Origin: Sphingobacteriaceae bacterium | GTDB taxonomy: Bacteria; Bacteroidota; Bacteroidia; B-17B0; Aurantibacillaceae | Length of the DNA: 64,000 bases | Assembly (NCBI GenBank): GCA_016705695.1 | Contig: JADJLA010000004.1 | Location: 1-64,000, forward strand | Reading direction: 5' to 3' | Part shown: positions 9,910 through 20,079 of the stretch, piece after piece | Numbering within the stretch: the first letter of the stretch is position 1 | Layout of the letters: each line of letters begins with the position of its first letter | Notes under the pieces: generated by a model | What the model saw: the letters and a program-made list of their open reading frames with translations, nothing else | The model's database searches: none | Told to the model about the DNA's origin: nothing | Position numbers and translations under genes: made by a program

Positions 9910-10702
9910 ATTTTTTCAAATTTCTTATTATCAATCGTTCAACCAGCATTGGTAAAACAGGTTGTAACAAAGCGTTTAACTTGCCAATGGCTGTTAATAC
10001 AGTAATAAATTTTCGTTTACGTATATTTTGCAATACTTTTTGAGCAACATATTGTGGGGATGAAACCTTTTTGTTTTTACGAGACTCCAAAATCAATTTT
10101 GAACCATCGGCCGCAATTACTTCTTTATTATGTTCAATATCTGTAATACCAACAAAAATTAAACCCACATGAATATTATTTTTATGCTCTTCAATTCGCA
10201 ACGATTCGGCAATTGCCCTAATTGCCATTTTTGAAGAAGAATATGCCGAAAAAGAAGGTAATCCGCGTATACCTGCTAGGCTCGATATAAATACAATACT
10301 GCCTTGAGTTTTGCGCAAATATTTTATTGCAGGAATAGATGGATAAATAGTGCCTAAAAGATTGCTTTCAAATACCATTTTATATACCTCCGGATTCAAA
10401 TCAGCAATATGACCACGCATGGACACACCCACATTATTCACCAAAATATCAATGCAGCCAAATTCTTTTATGGCTTGATCAATTAATTTGTTTGAACCTT
10501 CAATTGTTGAAACATCACTGCAAACTGCAGATACTTTTGTGCTTAATGCTTCAATTTCATTTTTTGTTTTATCCAGCCTTTGTTTATCTCGCCCATTTAA
10601 TACAATATGTGCGCCCTTATTTGCGAGTTCAATGGCAATGGCTTTCCCTATTCCTCTACTTGAACCGGTAATAACAGCAACTTTATTTTTGAAATATGTC
10701 AT
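9890..10702 (-). CDS. Short-chain dehydrogenase/reductase
   Basis: This is a classical SDR of 270 residues. The Rossmann motif is VAVITGSSRGIGKAIA (TGxxxGIG), the adenine-binding segment contains NGRD, NNVG is the structural Asn motif, SSLAGIRG carries the catalytic Ser, and YSSSK is the active-site YxxxK. The Arg residues in 'SSR' and 'NGRD' favour NADP(H). The C-terminal 60 residues are basic and partly hydrophobic (LLQPVLPMLVERLIIRNLKK), as in SDRs that act on membrane lipids or isoprenoids. It lies 13 bases after the CPBP gene and overlaps the next membrane protein. Together with the epimerase-like gene it suggests a small reductive pathway on a hydrophobic substrate; the substrate cannot be read from sequence. 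Confidence 0.85.
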   Translation of the reverse strand: MTYFKNKVAVITGSSRGIGKAIAIELANKGAHIVLNGRDKQRLDKTKNEIEALSTKVSAVCSDVSTIEGSNKLIDQAIKEFGCIDILVNNVGVSMRGHIADLNPEVYKMVFESNLLGTIYPSIPAIKYLRKTQGSIVFISSLAGIRGLPSFSAYSSSKMAIRAIAESLRIEEHKNNIHVGLIFVGITDIEHNKEVIAADGSKLILESRKNKKVSSPQYVAQKVLQNIRKRKFITVLTAIGKLNALLQPVLPMLVERLIIRNLKKFDEHSK

Positions 10703-10715
10703 AAATGTTGCCCTT

Positions 10716-11456
10716 TTATTTAAAGCGCATATCAGGGTGAAACTTGAGGGCAGTAAAACAATTGGTCCACGCCATAACTACATGAACAAGAAATGCGATC
10801 CATATTGTTCCGGAAAGTAAGGTAAGAATACATAGCACCAATCCTAGAGGTGCGGCACCAATTGTTTCGTGTAAACCCTTAGGAATGTGTGTTGCCGAAT
10901 ACAAGGCAATGTTTATAGCGATCGCCGGCCACACGCCTAATGTTTCCACAAGTGGAAACAAAAGTATGCCCCTAAATAAAAACTCATATCCAAATAAATA
11001 CAATGCCCATCCTAATGCTGCAATAATAACTGTTTTCCGAGTCCAAATTTTCGCTCGGATCTGTGGGTAATTAACAAGATTTGCTTCTTTTTTGGCGCTA
11101 AAATATGCAATAGGTATCACAAGAGCAGACAATCCTAATGTCCAAATAATAGAAAATAATGTTGTTTCAGGAATAATAGTTAACCCATAATAGGCCAATG
11201 AAGTATTAGGAATAAGAATTAAACAAATTACTGCAGGAATTATTCCCATTAGTATTAAGCCCATATACTTTGTAAAGAATATATGTTTTACAGAGGCTTC
11301 ATCAGATGAATATTTTGCATAAAAAATAGTTTTTATTTTTGATGACTGCGCAGTGAACCAATACATCACAAAAAATAAAAGGCAAATTAAGATGGGTAAA
11401 CAAGTAATTAGGTCTTCCTTTTTCCATGAAAAATCTATGAACAAAATCTGAGTCAT
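10716..11456 (-). CDS. CPBP-family intramembrane protease-like protein
   Basis: The protein has 246 residues and seven or eight hydrophobic segments. Near residue 160 the segment GYEFLFRGILLFPL matches the first CPBP (CAAX protease/bacteriocin-processing) motif EExxxR, with only the second Glu kept (Tyr-Glu). The segment YSATHIPKGLHETIGAAPLG supplies the second-motif His, and LVHVVMAWTN the third-motif His. CPBP members are membrane glutamyl proteases or maturation factors. Loss of the first Glu is seen in some and does not prove inactivity. It begins 4 bases after the epimerase stop and is translationally close to the SDR gene. Confidence 0.7.
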   Translation of the reverse strand: MTQILFIDFSWKKEDLITCLPILICLLFFVMYWFTAQSSKIKTIFYAKYSSDEASVKHIFFTKYMGLILMGIIPAVICLILIPNTSLAYYGLTIIPETTLFSIIWTLGLSALVIPIAYFSAKKEANLVNYPQIRAKIWTRKTVIIAALGWALYLFGYEFLFRGILLFPLVETLGVWPAIAINIALYSATHIPKGLHETIGAAPLGLVLCILTLLSGTIWIAFLVHVVMAWTNCFTALKFHPDMRFK

Positions 11457-11460
11457 GTTT

Positions 11461-12452
11461 TTATTTATCTAGATAGCCATTATTTTTAAACCAATCATAA
11501 CATTCCTTAATAGCAACTTCAATTGGCGTATGAGGGAGTAGCAATTCCTTTCTTGCTTTTTCAGACGAAAAGTAATGATTTTCGCAAGAGAACTTGCACA
11601 ATTCTTTGGTCATTCCAGGGGAATAGTGGAATAGTGTTCCCAGCATTGAGTTAATTCTTCCAAAGCTGAGCACTAAGGGCTTCGGTAAATTCCATCTCGG
11701 TCCTTTCACCGAAGCTACACGTGCAATTTTACTAAAAGCTTCTTTATAACTTAGATTGTCATTACCCAAAATATAGCACTCTCCAATTCTTCCCATGTTA
11801 ATTGCGTTGGCCATGGCGAACGCAACATCTTTTACAGCGACAAAATTTTTAATGCCAACCGTATGTCCCGGAATTTTTCTTTTGTGAATAGCAATGACCA
11901 TAGCTCCCGAACTTGGTTTGGAGTCATACGGTCCGATCATGAACGTTGGATTAACAACTATTGCAGGCAATTTTTGTTTTTTGTAGCCTCAATAATGAGT
12001 TGTTGGGCTTCATACTTCGAATCCAGATAATCCAATCCGGCTATTGCGTTCGTATAGGGGTTTTCTTCGTTACCTGAATTTTGTTCTGAATCACCGGAGC
12101 CAAATGAAGCTGCAGAACCAACATAGATCAATCGCTTAATTGAATGCTTCAAAGCTGCTTGGATCACATTTTTTGTCCCTTCAACATTCACTCGAACTAC
12201 ATTCTTATTTCGTGGAGGAAAAACAGAGGTAGATGCTGCACAGTGAAAAACTACATCTTTGCCCTTAATTGCATCATCAATAATAGAAGCATCTAAAATA
12301 TCACCGTAATATCGCTTAATGTCTAAGCCGGCTAGTGTTATTGGATCTTTATTTGGCTCAAGAAGTACACTCACCTTGTAATTCCTTTTTAATAATTCTC
12401 TCACCAAATTACTACCTAGTACACCGTCTGGTCCTGTAACTAAAATCTCCAT
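11461..12452 (-). CDS. NAD-dependent epimerase/dehydratase-like reductase, one frameshift
   Basis: The N-terminal part (12452-11958) begins EILVTGPDGVLGSNLVREL, a TGxxGxLG dinucleotide motif. It has a Gly-Asp acid turn (YYGDILD), VFHCAAST, VNVEGTKNVI and YLDSKYEAQ (the YxxxK site). The frame breaks at a T6 run near 11980. Adding one base continues it as KKQKLPAIVVNPTFMIGPYD and on through NFVAVKDVAFAM to the stop at 11461. About 330 residues is the usual size for extended SDRs of the dihydroflavonol-reductase/3-beta-HSD type. It is the first gene of a four-gene minus-strand operon (epimerase, CPBP, SDR, membrane protein). Confidence 0.75.
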
Positions 12453-12658
12453 AGAAGTTCTTTAATTATACTTAACTGTTAAAGCCGACCTAAAGGTATA
12501 TTTTTTCTGGTTTTTGCAGCACTTTTTACTGATTTTTTTCCCCCAATAAACAACTGAAATAGATCAATTTTGGAAGTGTATCAATATTTTGCCGTTTACT
12601 TTGTTAATCGGCTTAGGTATATTGATGATCTTAGAAATTGTAGCTTAAAGAGATTAGA

Positions 12659-13351
12659 TCATTCCTTAATGACCTTTAAACTCGTTCTTCTGTTTTTTGC
12701 TTTGCCTGTTTCTGTTCCATTATCTGCAACAGGCATAGTTTGTCCGTAACCTTTAGCGCTTACTCTAGTTTCTGCTATCCCTTTTGTGATCAAATATTTT
12801 CTCACTTCATTGGCCCTTTCTTGTGAAAGTTTTAAATTATCTTCTTCTTTTCCTACATTATCGGTGTGCCCCTGTATTTCAATAGCCATCGTAGTTTTGA
12901 TCTTTAAAATTTCTACCAGATCATCTAAGGCTTTAAATGAATTTGGTTTTAAGTTTGACTTTCCGGTTTCAAAATAAACATTCTCCAACACAAAATCTTT
13001 GGGAGGATCTATTTTTATCTCTACTTCATACGTTGCTTCTTTATCGGCCGGAACATTCATTTTTGTATAATCAACGTCGGTTGTAAATTTCTTATACCTC
13101 AAACTATAAGTTCCGCTTATAGGGATCAATAGTTCAAACTTGCCGCTAGCGTCTGTATTAGCTTTATAGCTTGTTTTTGTTTTATCATTAACAAAAATAA
13201 TTGTTTCGTTGGCAAGAAGGTTACCTTTAAAATTTTTCACAACACCCATCAAAAGGGCTAATTTATCAGTTGGTTTTAATTTTTGGGCAATTATTGAATT
13301 TGCTGTTAAAGCAATAAACAGTAATAAGCTTAGGGTTTTCTTTGATCTCAT
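12659..13351 (-). CDS. OmpA-family protein with regulatory-like beta domain
   Basis: A signal peptide (KKTLSLLLFIALTANSIIA) is followed by a carboxypeptidase-regulatory-like beta module (GVVKNFKGNLLANETI, then TDASGKFELLIPISGTY). The last 110 residues are an OmpA C-terminal domain: VYFETGKSNLKPNSFKAL, IEIQGHTDNVG, LSQERANEVRKYL and KAKNRRTSLKVIK. The Asp in HTDN and the Arg in NRR are the usual ligands for diaminopimelate in peptidoglycan. The protein probably anchors the outer membrane to the cell wall. It is divergent from the second TPR-SpoIIE gene, and its N-terminal module resembles those of the two coiled-coil genes at 15461-19590. Confidence 0.85.
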   Translation of the reverse strand: MRSKKTLSLLLFIALTANSIIAQKLKPTDKLALLMGVVKNFKGNLLANETIIFVNDKTKTSYKANTDASGKFELLIPISGTYSLRYKKFTTDVDYTKMNVPADKEATYEVEIKIDPPKDFVLENVYFETGKSNLKPNSFKALDDLVEILKIKTTMAIEIQGHTDNVGKEEDNLKLSQERANEVRKYLITKGIAETRVSAKGYGQTMPVADNGTETGKAKNRRTSLKVIKE

Positions 13352-13470
13352 ATACGAATATAATGATTTTGAATTGGTTTTTGAACTTTATAATAGCAAT
13401 TTTCGTTGGCCATTAAAGGGTATTTATCTAATTAATGGGCAATCAGCATAAAAAAAATTAACTTAGCATT

Positions 13471-15453
13471 ATGACTTCCTTTGCGAAAAAGCCTTATTTA
13501 CTAGTTACTTTTTTGACCCTTCTAGTAGCGAATATAAATAGGGCTCAAATGAACATAGATTCATTAAAGGCCGAGTATGCTAAACAAAAAGGAACAGAAG
13601 CAGCTGTTCAGTTATTGGTTAATATAAGCAACACCTACTCCAAGAACGAATTCGATAGCTCTATTCATTACGCTAAACTTATTTTTACGGCAACTACTAA
13701 TAAGCGTATGCATGCAAAAGCAGATCGTTTGATAGGGTATGCTTATTTCAACAAAACAAATTTCAGAAAAGCATTAGATCATTATTTTTTAGCTGCTACC
13801 TATTATGAAAGCATAAATAATGATACACTCATGGCTCAGGTTTATAACAACATTGGCCAGATGTTCTATTATAATTACAATAAAAAAATGGCCAAGGAAT
13901 ATTGGATCAAGGCCATGGAAAAATGCAAGGCAGTAAAGAATGAAAGTTATTTGTCTGATATCCTTAATAATCTTGGTGCTATTTGTTGGGACGAAAAGAA
14001 TTATAAAAAAGCTATTGAGTATTATGAAGAATCTGCGGCTATTGATCTAAAAAAAGGCGATTACGCTAGCTATGCGGGTGTAATAAATAATATTGGAATG
14101 GCCTACAGCGAGGTTTTTGAAGTAAGTAATGATATGATCTCGAAGAATATGTCGCAAGCATATTATCTTAAGTCATTACGTATTATTGATAGTTTGCCAT
14201 ATAATATTTACAGTGTGCAAATTTATCTTTCAGTAGCAGGTGCCTTAGTTGATTTTGAAAGAAACAGTTTGGCATTAATGGTTATTAAAAAGGCTGAGGC
14301 AAAAATGCCTAAGGTACTTAACAAGGAATATTTGAATTTTCTTAATACAAAAGCACGTGTTCTGCTCAATAACAAAAAACCTGTTGATGCCTACTTATGT
14401 TTGAAACGTTATGTTGTTATAAAAGATTCGTTATTTACATTAGATGCGAATGCACAGATGTTAGAAGCCGAAGCGCGATACGAGAACGATAAGCAAACAA
14501 AGGAAATAGAGTTGCAAAAATCCGATATAGAACGAAAGAATTTGAAATTAAGGCAAAGCACTATTGTAGGATATTCTTTAGGAATTGGCGTGCTCTTACT
14601 TATTGTTATTGCGTTTATGACCTATAGACGGTATGCCGAAAAGCAAAAGGCCAATAAGATCATTTCGTTTCAAAAGGAAGAGGTTGAAAGTAAAAAACTT
14701 ATCATAGAAGAAAAACAAAGGGAGATCATTGACTCTATAAATTATGCCAAACGAATTCAATATTCGCTTTTAGCGAACGAACAACTTTTAAAGAATAACT
14801 TGTGTGAGTATTTTATTTTTTTCAATCCTAAGGACATTGTGAGTGGTGATTTTTATTGGGCCACAAAAAAAGACAATAAATTTTATATGGCAGTTTGTGA
14901 TAGCACAGGGCATGGCGTTCCGGGTGCATTTATGAGTTTGTTAAGTATTGGATCTTTAAGCGAAGCGATCAACGAAAATAATATCACAGAACCCAACGAA
15001 GTATTTGAATATGTAAGAAAACGACTCATTGAAAGTATGGAAGGGCAGAGAGACGGATTTGATGGGGTGTTGCTGTGCATTGATGAAAGTAAGAAAAAGG
15101 TAATTTACGCCTCGGCACATAACGGCCCGGTTTTAGTGCGCGATGGAACTATTAAAGAGTTGGATGCAGATAAAATGCCCGTTGGAATGGGAGTAAGAGA
15201 TGAGCCGTTCAAAAAATACAGCATTGACGTTCAAAAAGGAGATCGTTTGTATTTATATACCGATGGATTTGCAGATCAGTTTGGCGGACCAAAAAAGAAG
15301 AAGTTCAAATACAAACAACTCAACGAAATATTGCTATTTAACTGCATGAAGCCAATGAGCGAGCAAAGAGAGATCCTCAAGCAAACTTTTAATGACTGGA
15401 AGGGCGAGTTAGAACAAGTGGATGATGTTTGTGTGATTGGTATTCATCTTTGA
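13471..15453 (+). CDS. TPR sensor with SpoIIE-type phosphatase domain, copy 2
   Basis: This is an intact 660-residue copy that serves as a template for the two frameshifted paralogues. It has a signal peptide (KKPYLLVTFLTLLVANINRA), about five TPR units (YYNYNKKMAKEYWIKAMEKC type) to residue 340, a coil, a membrane helix near 368-387 (GIGVLLLIVIAFMTYR), a second coil (SLLANEQ region), and a SpoIIE domain with SGDFYWATKKD, CDSTGHGVPGAFMS, DKMPVGMGV, YTDGFADQFGG and DDVCVIGI. All metal-binding Asp residues are present. It is divergent from the ompA-like gene and convergent (7 bases) with the coiled-coil gene at 15461. The phosphatase target is likely a STAS-type or other phosphoprotein elsewhere in the genome. 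Confidence 0.88.
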   Translation: MTSFAKKPYLLVTFLTLLVANINRAQMNIDSLKAEYAKQKGTEAAVQLLVNISNTYSKNEFDSSIHYAKLIFTATTNKRMHAKADRLIGYAYFNKTNFRKALDHYFLAATYYESINNDTLMAQVYNNIGQMFYYNYNKKMAKEYWIKAMEKCKAVKNESYLSDILNNLGAICWDEKNYKKAIEYYEESAAIDLKKGDYASYAGVINNIGMAYSEVFEVSNDMISKNMSQAYYLKSLRIIDSLPYNIYSVQIYLSVAGALVDFERNSLALMVIKKAEAKMPKVLNKEYLNFLNTKARVLLNNKKPVDAYLCLKRYVVIKDSLFTLDANAQMLEAEARYENDKQTKEIELQKSDIERKNLKLRQSTIVGYSLGIGVLLLIVIAFMTYRRYAEKQKANKIISFQKEEVESKKLIIEEKQREIIDSINYAKRIQYSLLANEQLLKNNLCEYFIFFNPKDIVSGDFYWATKKDNKFYMAVCDSTGHGVPGAFMSLLSIGSLSEAINENNITEPNEVFEYVRKRLIESMEGQRDGFDGVLLCIDESKKKVIYASAHNGPVLVRDGTIKELDADKMPVGMGVRDEPFKKYSIDVQKGDRLYLYTDGFADQFGGPKKKKFKYKQLNEILLFNCMKPMSEQREILKQTFNDWKGELEQVDDVCVIGIHL

Positions 15454-15460
15454 TCTACAC

Positions 15461-16850
15461 TTATTTCTTTAAGCGTTTATTGCATTCCGAGACCCTAATT
15501 GTAGCGTAGTGATCATTAGGTTTTTCTTTTAAAGCGTGAGCATATGCTTCTTTTGCTTCTTTGTACTTTTTTCCTTTATAAAATGCGTCTGCAATACTTA
15601 TATCTTCATGATAGGAGCTCCCGATCTGATGTTTGATCTTTCTTTTTGCTTTTCCTTTTACACCTGTTGCTACGGGTATATCAACGCTTGAGGAATTCGC
15701 TTCTGAATGTACGCTGGTAATGCTCGTTGTATTGTTCACACTTCCAGATTGAGTTGTATTTTGAATTGGTGTATTTACTGATGTTGTATTTGTAGGAGCA
15801 GTAACCACTACTTTTGCGTTAGCTTCTTCTGCAGCTTTTTTCTTTGCAAGTGCTTCGCTCTCAGCCTGAGCTTTTTGCTTTTCGGAAATTTCTCCTTCTG
15901 CTTTGGATCTTGCAACTCTTTCTTCTTCGGCTTTAGTAGCGGCAAGCGCTTCTGTGTATGCTTTGGCTTTTTCTTCAGAAGCTTTTGAAGTAACTATAGA
16001 GTCTTGAACTGGGGTTATTGTTTTATTTTCTACAGCAGTTTTATTATCCAAGTTAAAGGAGGCATTCTCTTTTTGTTTTTTTTCTTCTATTTTTTTTTTG
16101 CAAAGCAATTTTTTGTGCTTCAATTTGCGCCGTTCTCTCGGCCTTCAAAGCTTGATCCTTAGCTTCCTCTTCTTTTATACCATCTTCAGCCTTTTCTAAT
16201 TTGAACTTAGGGTACTCTTCGTTAGGAATTAATTCAAGCGCTTTAGTATAGTATTGTTTTGCGAGCTTGTAACTTTTATTACTTAATGCCTCATCACCAA
16301 GTTTGGTTTGAAAACAAAATTTATCGATGAGTTTTACCTCGGCATCCATAATATTTTGTACTATCTCAATACCTTTGTCCGAGATGGTCTTATCTTTATC
16401 GAATTCATTATTTTTGTATTCAACAGCCAACAAGGGTTCCTGCAACCCAATATAATCGATCCCCGAAAAAGGTTTTGCCATCATAAATCCTCCTATTGTA
16501 ACAGAGGGCTTGAAATTATTACCCGCTACGTCGCTAGCAACATTTTTTGTTGAAACATAAAACTTTTTACCCTTGCAATTTGGATAGGAGACGTTGATAT
16601 AGAAATCCCCATTTCCGGGAATGTCTATAACAAAATTCCCATCTTGATCGCTCACTGTCTCTTTTATGGTCTTGTTATTTTGGATAAGCTGGATGTTTGC
16701 TCCTTGACAGGAACGTTCATCTTTATCAGCACGGCTTGTGAGCTTCCAAGTTCTTAATTGTACAGTGCTTTTTAATTTTAGACTCCATTCTTGCGAATGA
16801 ATATAGCTAGAAGTGAAAATAATTAATATTAGCAGGAGCCTTTTGATCAT
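15461..16850 (-). CDS. Envelope protein with Cna-like, TPR and coiled-coil segments, one frameshift
   Basis: The protein starts with a signal peptide (KRLLLILIIFTSSYIHS). Next is a beta module (IQLIQNNKTIKETVSDQDG, then FVIDIPGNGDFYINVSYPNC) and IGGFMMAKPFSGIDYIG. A TPR-like pair follows (LSNKSYKLAKQYYTKALELI), then a Lys/Glu/Ala coil. The frame changes at a T10 run (16090-16099, plus strand) and continues as KIEEKKQKENASFN, an Ala/Lys/Glu stretch, a Thr/Ser/Asn linker, and a C-terminal TPR (ADAFYKGKKYKEAKEAYAHAL). Its start overlaps the end of the 16847-19590 gene by 4 bases, and both share the same domain order, so they are tandem paralogues in one operon. The exported architecture suggests an envelope scaffold. 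Family and function are not known to me. Confidence 0.6.
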
Positions 16851-19590
16851 TTCTTAATCATTTTCTCTACCGTTTCTAATTTCGATGTAGCATAAGGATC
16901 ACCGGCTTTGTATTTAAGTGCTTCTTCATAAGCAGGTTTTGCTTCGGCCCAACGTTTCATTTTAAATAGATCATCGGCACGTTTAATTGTTTCCTTGTAT
17001 TTATTGGCACCAATGGCTGCAGGAATTTTATATTTTGAATCACCACGATCAACATTATTTGGATCATCAGGTCCCGGATCGGTTGGAGTGATCGTATTTT
17101 GTTTATCCTTCTCAGCTTTTTCTGCTGCTAATTTATCAGCTTCTGCTTTAGCTTTTGCATCGGCATCCGCTTTTTCTTTTGCAGCTTTATCGGCAGCTAA
17201 TTTTTCTTCGGCGGCTTTTTTCTTGGCAGCATCTTTTTCAGCAGCTAATTTTTCTTTTTCTTCCTTGGCTTTCATTTTTGCGTCGGCTGCTGCTTTTGCT
17301 TGAGCTGCGGCATCCGCTTTATCTTTGGCTGCTTTTTCAGCGGCCAGTTTAGCGGCGTCTTCATTGGCCTTAGCATCTGCTGCGGCTTTTGCTTTGCTGC
17401 TGCTTCGGCATCTGCTTTGGCTTTTGCATCAGCATCAGCTTTATCTTTTGCAGCTTTTTCTGCAGCTAACTTTGCCGCTTCTGCTTGTCCTTTAGCTTCT
17501 GCCTCTGCTTTAGCTTTCGCGTCGGTATCTGCTTTATCTTTTGCAGCTTTCTCTGCTGCTAATTTTACTGCCTCTGCATCTTTCGCTTTTGCTGCTGCTT
17601 CGGCATCTGCTTTAGCTTTTGCATCTGCTGCTTCTTTATCCTTTGCCGCTTTTTCTGCTGCTAACTTTGCCGCTTCAGCTTGTCCTTTTGCTTCGGCCTC
17701 TGCTTTGGCTTTCGCGTCAGCATCTGCTTTATCTTTAGCGGCTTTTTCTGCTGCTAATTTTGCTGCTTCGGCTTGTGCTTTTGCATCACCTTCGGCCTTA
17801 GCTTTGGCTGCTGCTTCGGCATCTGCTTTTGCCTTTGCATCTGCTGCCGCTTTTTCCTTGGCTGCATTAGCTTCCGCTAATTTTGCAGCTTGTGCTTGGG
17901 CTTTTGCATCTGCGTCGGCTTTTGTTTCTGCATCCGCTTTTGCTTTTGCATCCGCTGCTTCTTTATCTTTAGCCGCTTTTTCTGCTGCTAATTTTGCAGC
18001 CTCTGCTTCTTTAGCTTTGGCTGCCGCCTCTGCCTCCGCTTTTGCTTTTGCATCGGCATCTGCTTTATCTTTTGCTGCTTTTTCGGCCGCTAATTTTGCA
18101 GCTTCTGCTTTTGCCGCTGCATCTGCTGCCGCTTTTTCTTTGGCGGCATTTTCTGCTGCTAATTTTGCTGCCTCCGCTTGAGCTTTCGCTTCAGCTGCTG
18201 CTTTATCTTTTTCTGCCTTTTCAGCTGCAAGTTTTGCTGCTTCAGCATCTGCTTTGGCTTTTGCCGCTGCTGCCGCGTCTGCTTTTTCTTTCGCTGCTTT
18301 CTCTGCTGCTAATTTTGCTTCTTCCGCTTTTGCCTTTGCTTCGGCATCCGCTTTTTCTTTGGCTGCTTTTTCTGCCGCCAATTTTTCTGCATCCGCTTTT
18401 GCTTTAGCCTCTGCTGCTTCTTTATCTTTAGCCGCTTTCTCAGCTGCTAATTTTTCAGCTTCCGCTTTCGCCGCTGCTGCCGCGTCTGCTTTTTCCTTGG
18501 CTGCTTTTTCTGCTGCTAATTTTGCTTCTTCCGCCTTTGCTTTTGCTTCAGCATCTGCTTTATCTTTTGCTGCTTTTTCTGCTGCTAATTTCTCGGCCTC
18601 CGCTTTTGCTTTCGCTTCAGCGTCTGCTTTATCTTTTGCTGCTTTTTCTGCTGCTAATTTTGCTGCTTCCGCTTCTTTAGCTTTTGCAGCTGCTTCAGCA
18701 TCTGCTTTTGCCTTTGCTGCTGCTTCCGCTTGCGCCTTGGCCTCAGCCTCTGCTTTAGCTTTAGCCGCTGCTTCTGCCACCGCTTTTGCTTTCGCTGCCG
18801 CAGCTTCTTCTTCCGCTTTTTTGGCCGCTATTTTTGCTTCCATTTCAGCTTTAGCTTTCGCCGCTGCATCTGCATCTGCTTTCGCTTTGGCGTCTTCTTT
18901 CTCTTTTATGCATTTATTAGCAAGCGCTAATCGTTCTTTAGGATATGTTTGATCGGGCAACAGTGAAATTGCTTTTTCAAAATTTAGCTTGGCAGTTGGA
19001 CAATCGTTTTTTACCAAAGCAGCATCGCCCGTTTTAATGGCGGTATTAAATTTGTCTATGAGCGCCAATTCATTATTTCGGATATTTGATAAGGCTGCAA
19101 GTGACGACGAAGTATAGTTCTCATCGTCTCCAAACTTTTTCTTTCCCGGTAAATATGAAATTAATGTCATGGGTTGCTTTAAAGCAGAGTAATCAATACT
19201 ATAAAGTGGTTTGGCCATGATCACACCCTGAATATCGATAGAAGCCTTGAAATTGTCACTTGCTTTATCTGCCGGTACTCTTGTATTGAAAAGAAATCTT
19301 TTAGCATTACAACCACTATACGACACTTCCATAATGTAGTCGCCGTCTGCAGGAATATCTGCTGTAAAATCACCACTACCGTTGCTGGTTACTTGCGATA
19401 CTTGAGTTGAACCTTTATATACAGTTATACTTGCACCACCAAGTGATTTGTCTTCCGGTTCTAGAACACCGCCTTTTACTACAAAACTTCTGTATTCAAC
19501 GGTGCTATTTACCTTTAATACCCATGTGTTTGTTTGAGCATTAATTGCTGTAAAGGCAAGAGCGATAAAAAGGCTAAAATATTTCTTCAT
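16847..19590 (-). CDS. Envelope protein with giant Ala/Lys/Glu helix, one frameshift
   Basis: The order of parts is signal peptide (KKYFSLFIALAFTAINA), beta module (ASITVYKGSTQVSQVTSNG, then FTADIPADGDYIMEVSYSGC), QGVIMAKPLYSIDYSALK, and a TPR-like helix pair (CPTAKLNFEKAISLLPDQ). About 600 residues of Ala, Lys, Glu, Asp then follow, built on the motif KLAAEKAAKDKADAEAKAKAE. The frame breaks near 17396; adding one base restores AAAKAKAAADAKANEDAAK and runs on to a Pro/Asp linker (TPTDPGPDDPNNVD) and a C-terminal TPR (DLFKMKRWAEAKPAYEEAL). Total length is about 914 residues. The helix lacks a clear hydrophobic heptad, so a TolA-like or single alpha-helix is more likely than a coiled-coil dimer. 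The ends may bind the outer membrane and another envelope partner. Confidence 0.65.
17090..18906 (-). repeat. Ala/Lys/Glu-coding degenerate tandem repeat
   Basis: The bases encode a degenerate array of units of roughly 23-27 residues around KLAAEKAAKDKADAEAKAKAE. Units differ by synonymous changes and small in-frame length changes, which points to repeated slippage or unequal exchange followed by drift. The Ala codons are a mix of GCA, GCC, GCT and GCG. The antisense strand stays open for long stretches only because of this composition. Confidence 0.8.
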
Positions 19591-19692
19591 ATGGATTTTA
19601 AAACAGTCACTAAAATTAAGATAATTCCTGAGCTTATTTCCATAAAAGATTTCAAAAAAAGATAAAGGTTTTAACCTTTTTTACACTGAATA

Positions 19693-20079
19693 TCAGGATT
19701 TAACAGCTATTACCGATATTTCAACATTAACGTCCAACGGAAGCCTGCTTACTTCAACGGTTTCTCTTGCCGGAAAGTTACCTGTAAAATACGAGCCGTA
19801 AACCTCATTTACAGCCCCAAAATCGTTAAGGTCCTTTAAAAAAATGGTGGTTTTTACAACGTGCCCAAATTCCATTCCACCATCTTGTAAAATGCTTTTA
19901 ACGTTGCCCATTACCTTGTGAGTTTCGGCTTTAATATCGCCTTTTACTATTTCGCCGGTGATGGCATCTTTTCCAACTTGGCCTGATACAAATAACATTT
20001 GACCGGCGTCAACTAAATTTCCGTGACTGTAAGGACCAATAGGTGTTGGTGCTCCTTTTGAACTAATGATTTTTTTCAT
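19693..20079 (-). CDS. ridA: RidA family reactive-intermediate deaminase
   Basis: This 128-residue protein matches RidA (YjgF/YER057c/UK114). It begins with the family start (SSKGAPTPIGPYSHG), then QMLFVSGQVG, the central QDGGMEFGHVVKTTIFLKDL, and FPARETVEVSRLPLDVNVEI. The Arg in PARETVE is the conserved residue that holds the carboxylate of the imine/enamine substrate. RidA hydrolyses reactive enamines released by PLP enzymes. Here its start overlaps the stop of a PLP-dependent aminotransferase-like gene by 4 bases, a direct genomic link between producer and scavenger. Confidence 0.92.
   Translation of the reverse strand: MKKIISSKGAPTPIGPYSHGNLVDAGQMLFVSGQVGKDAITGEIVKGDIKAETHKVMGNVKSILQDGGMEFGHVVKTTIFLKDLNDFGAVNEVYGSYFTGNFPARETVEVSRLPLDVNVEISVIAVKS

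Noticed and set aside
17300..18952. Long open frames on the plus strand rich in Phe-Ala-Ser
   Set aside because: They are the antisense of the Ala/Lys/Glu repeat; low-complexity GC-rich codons leave the opposite strand without stops. No start, family or promoter.
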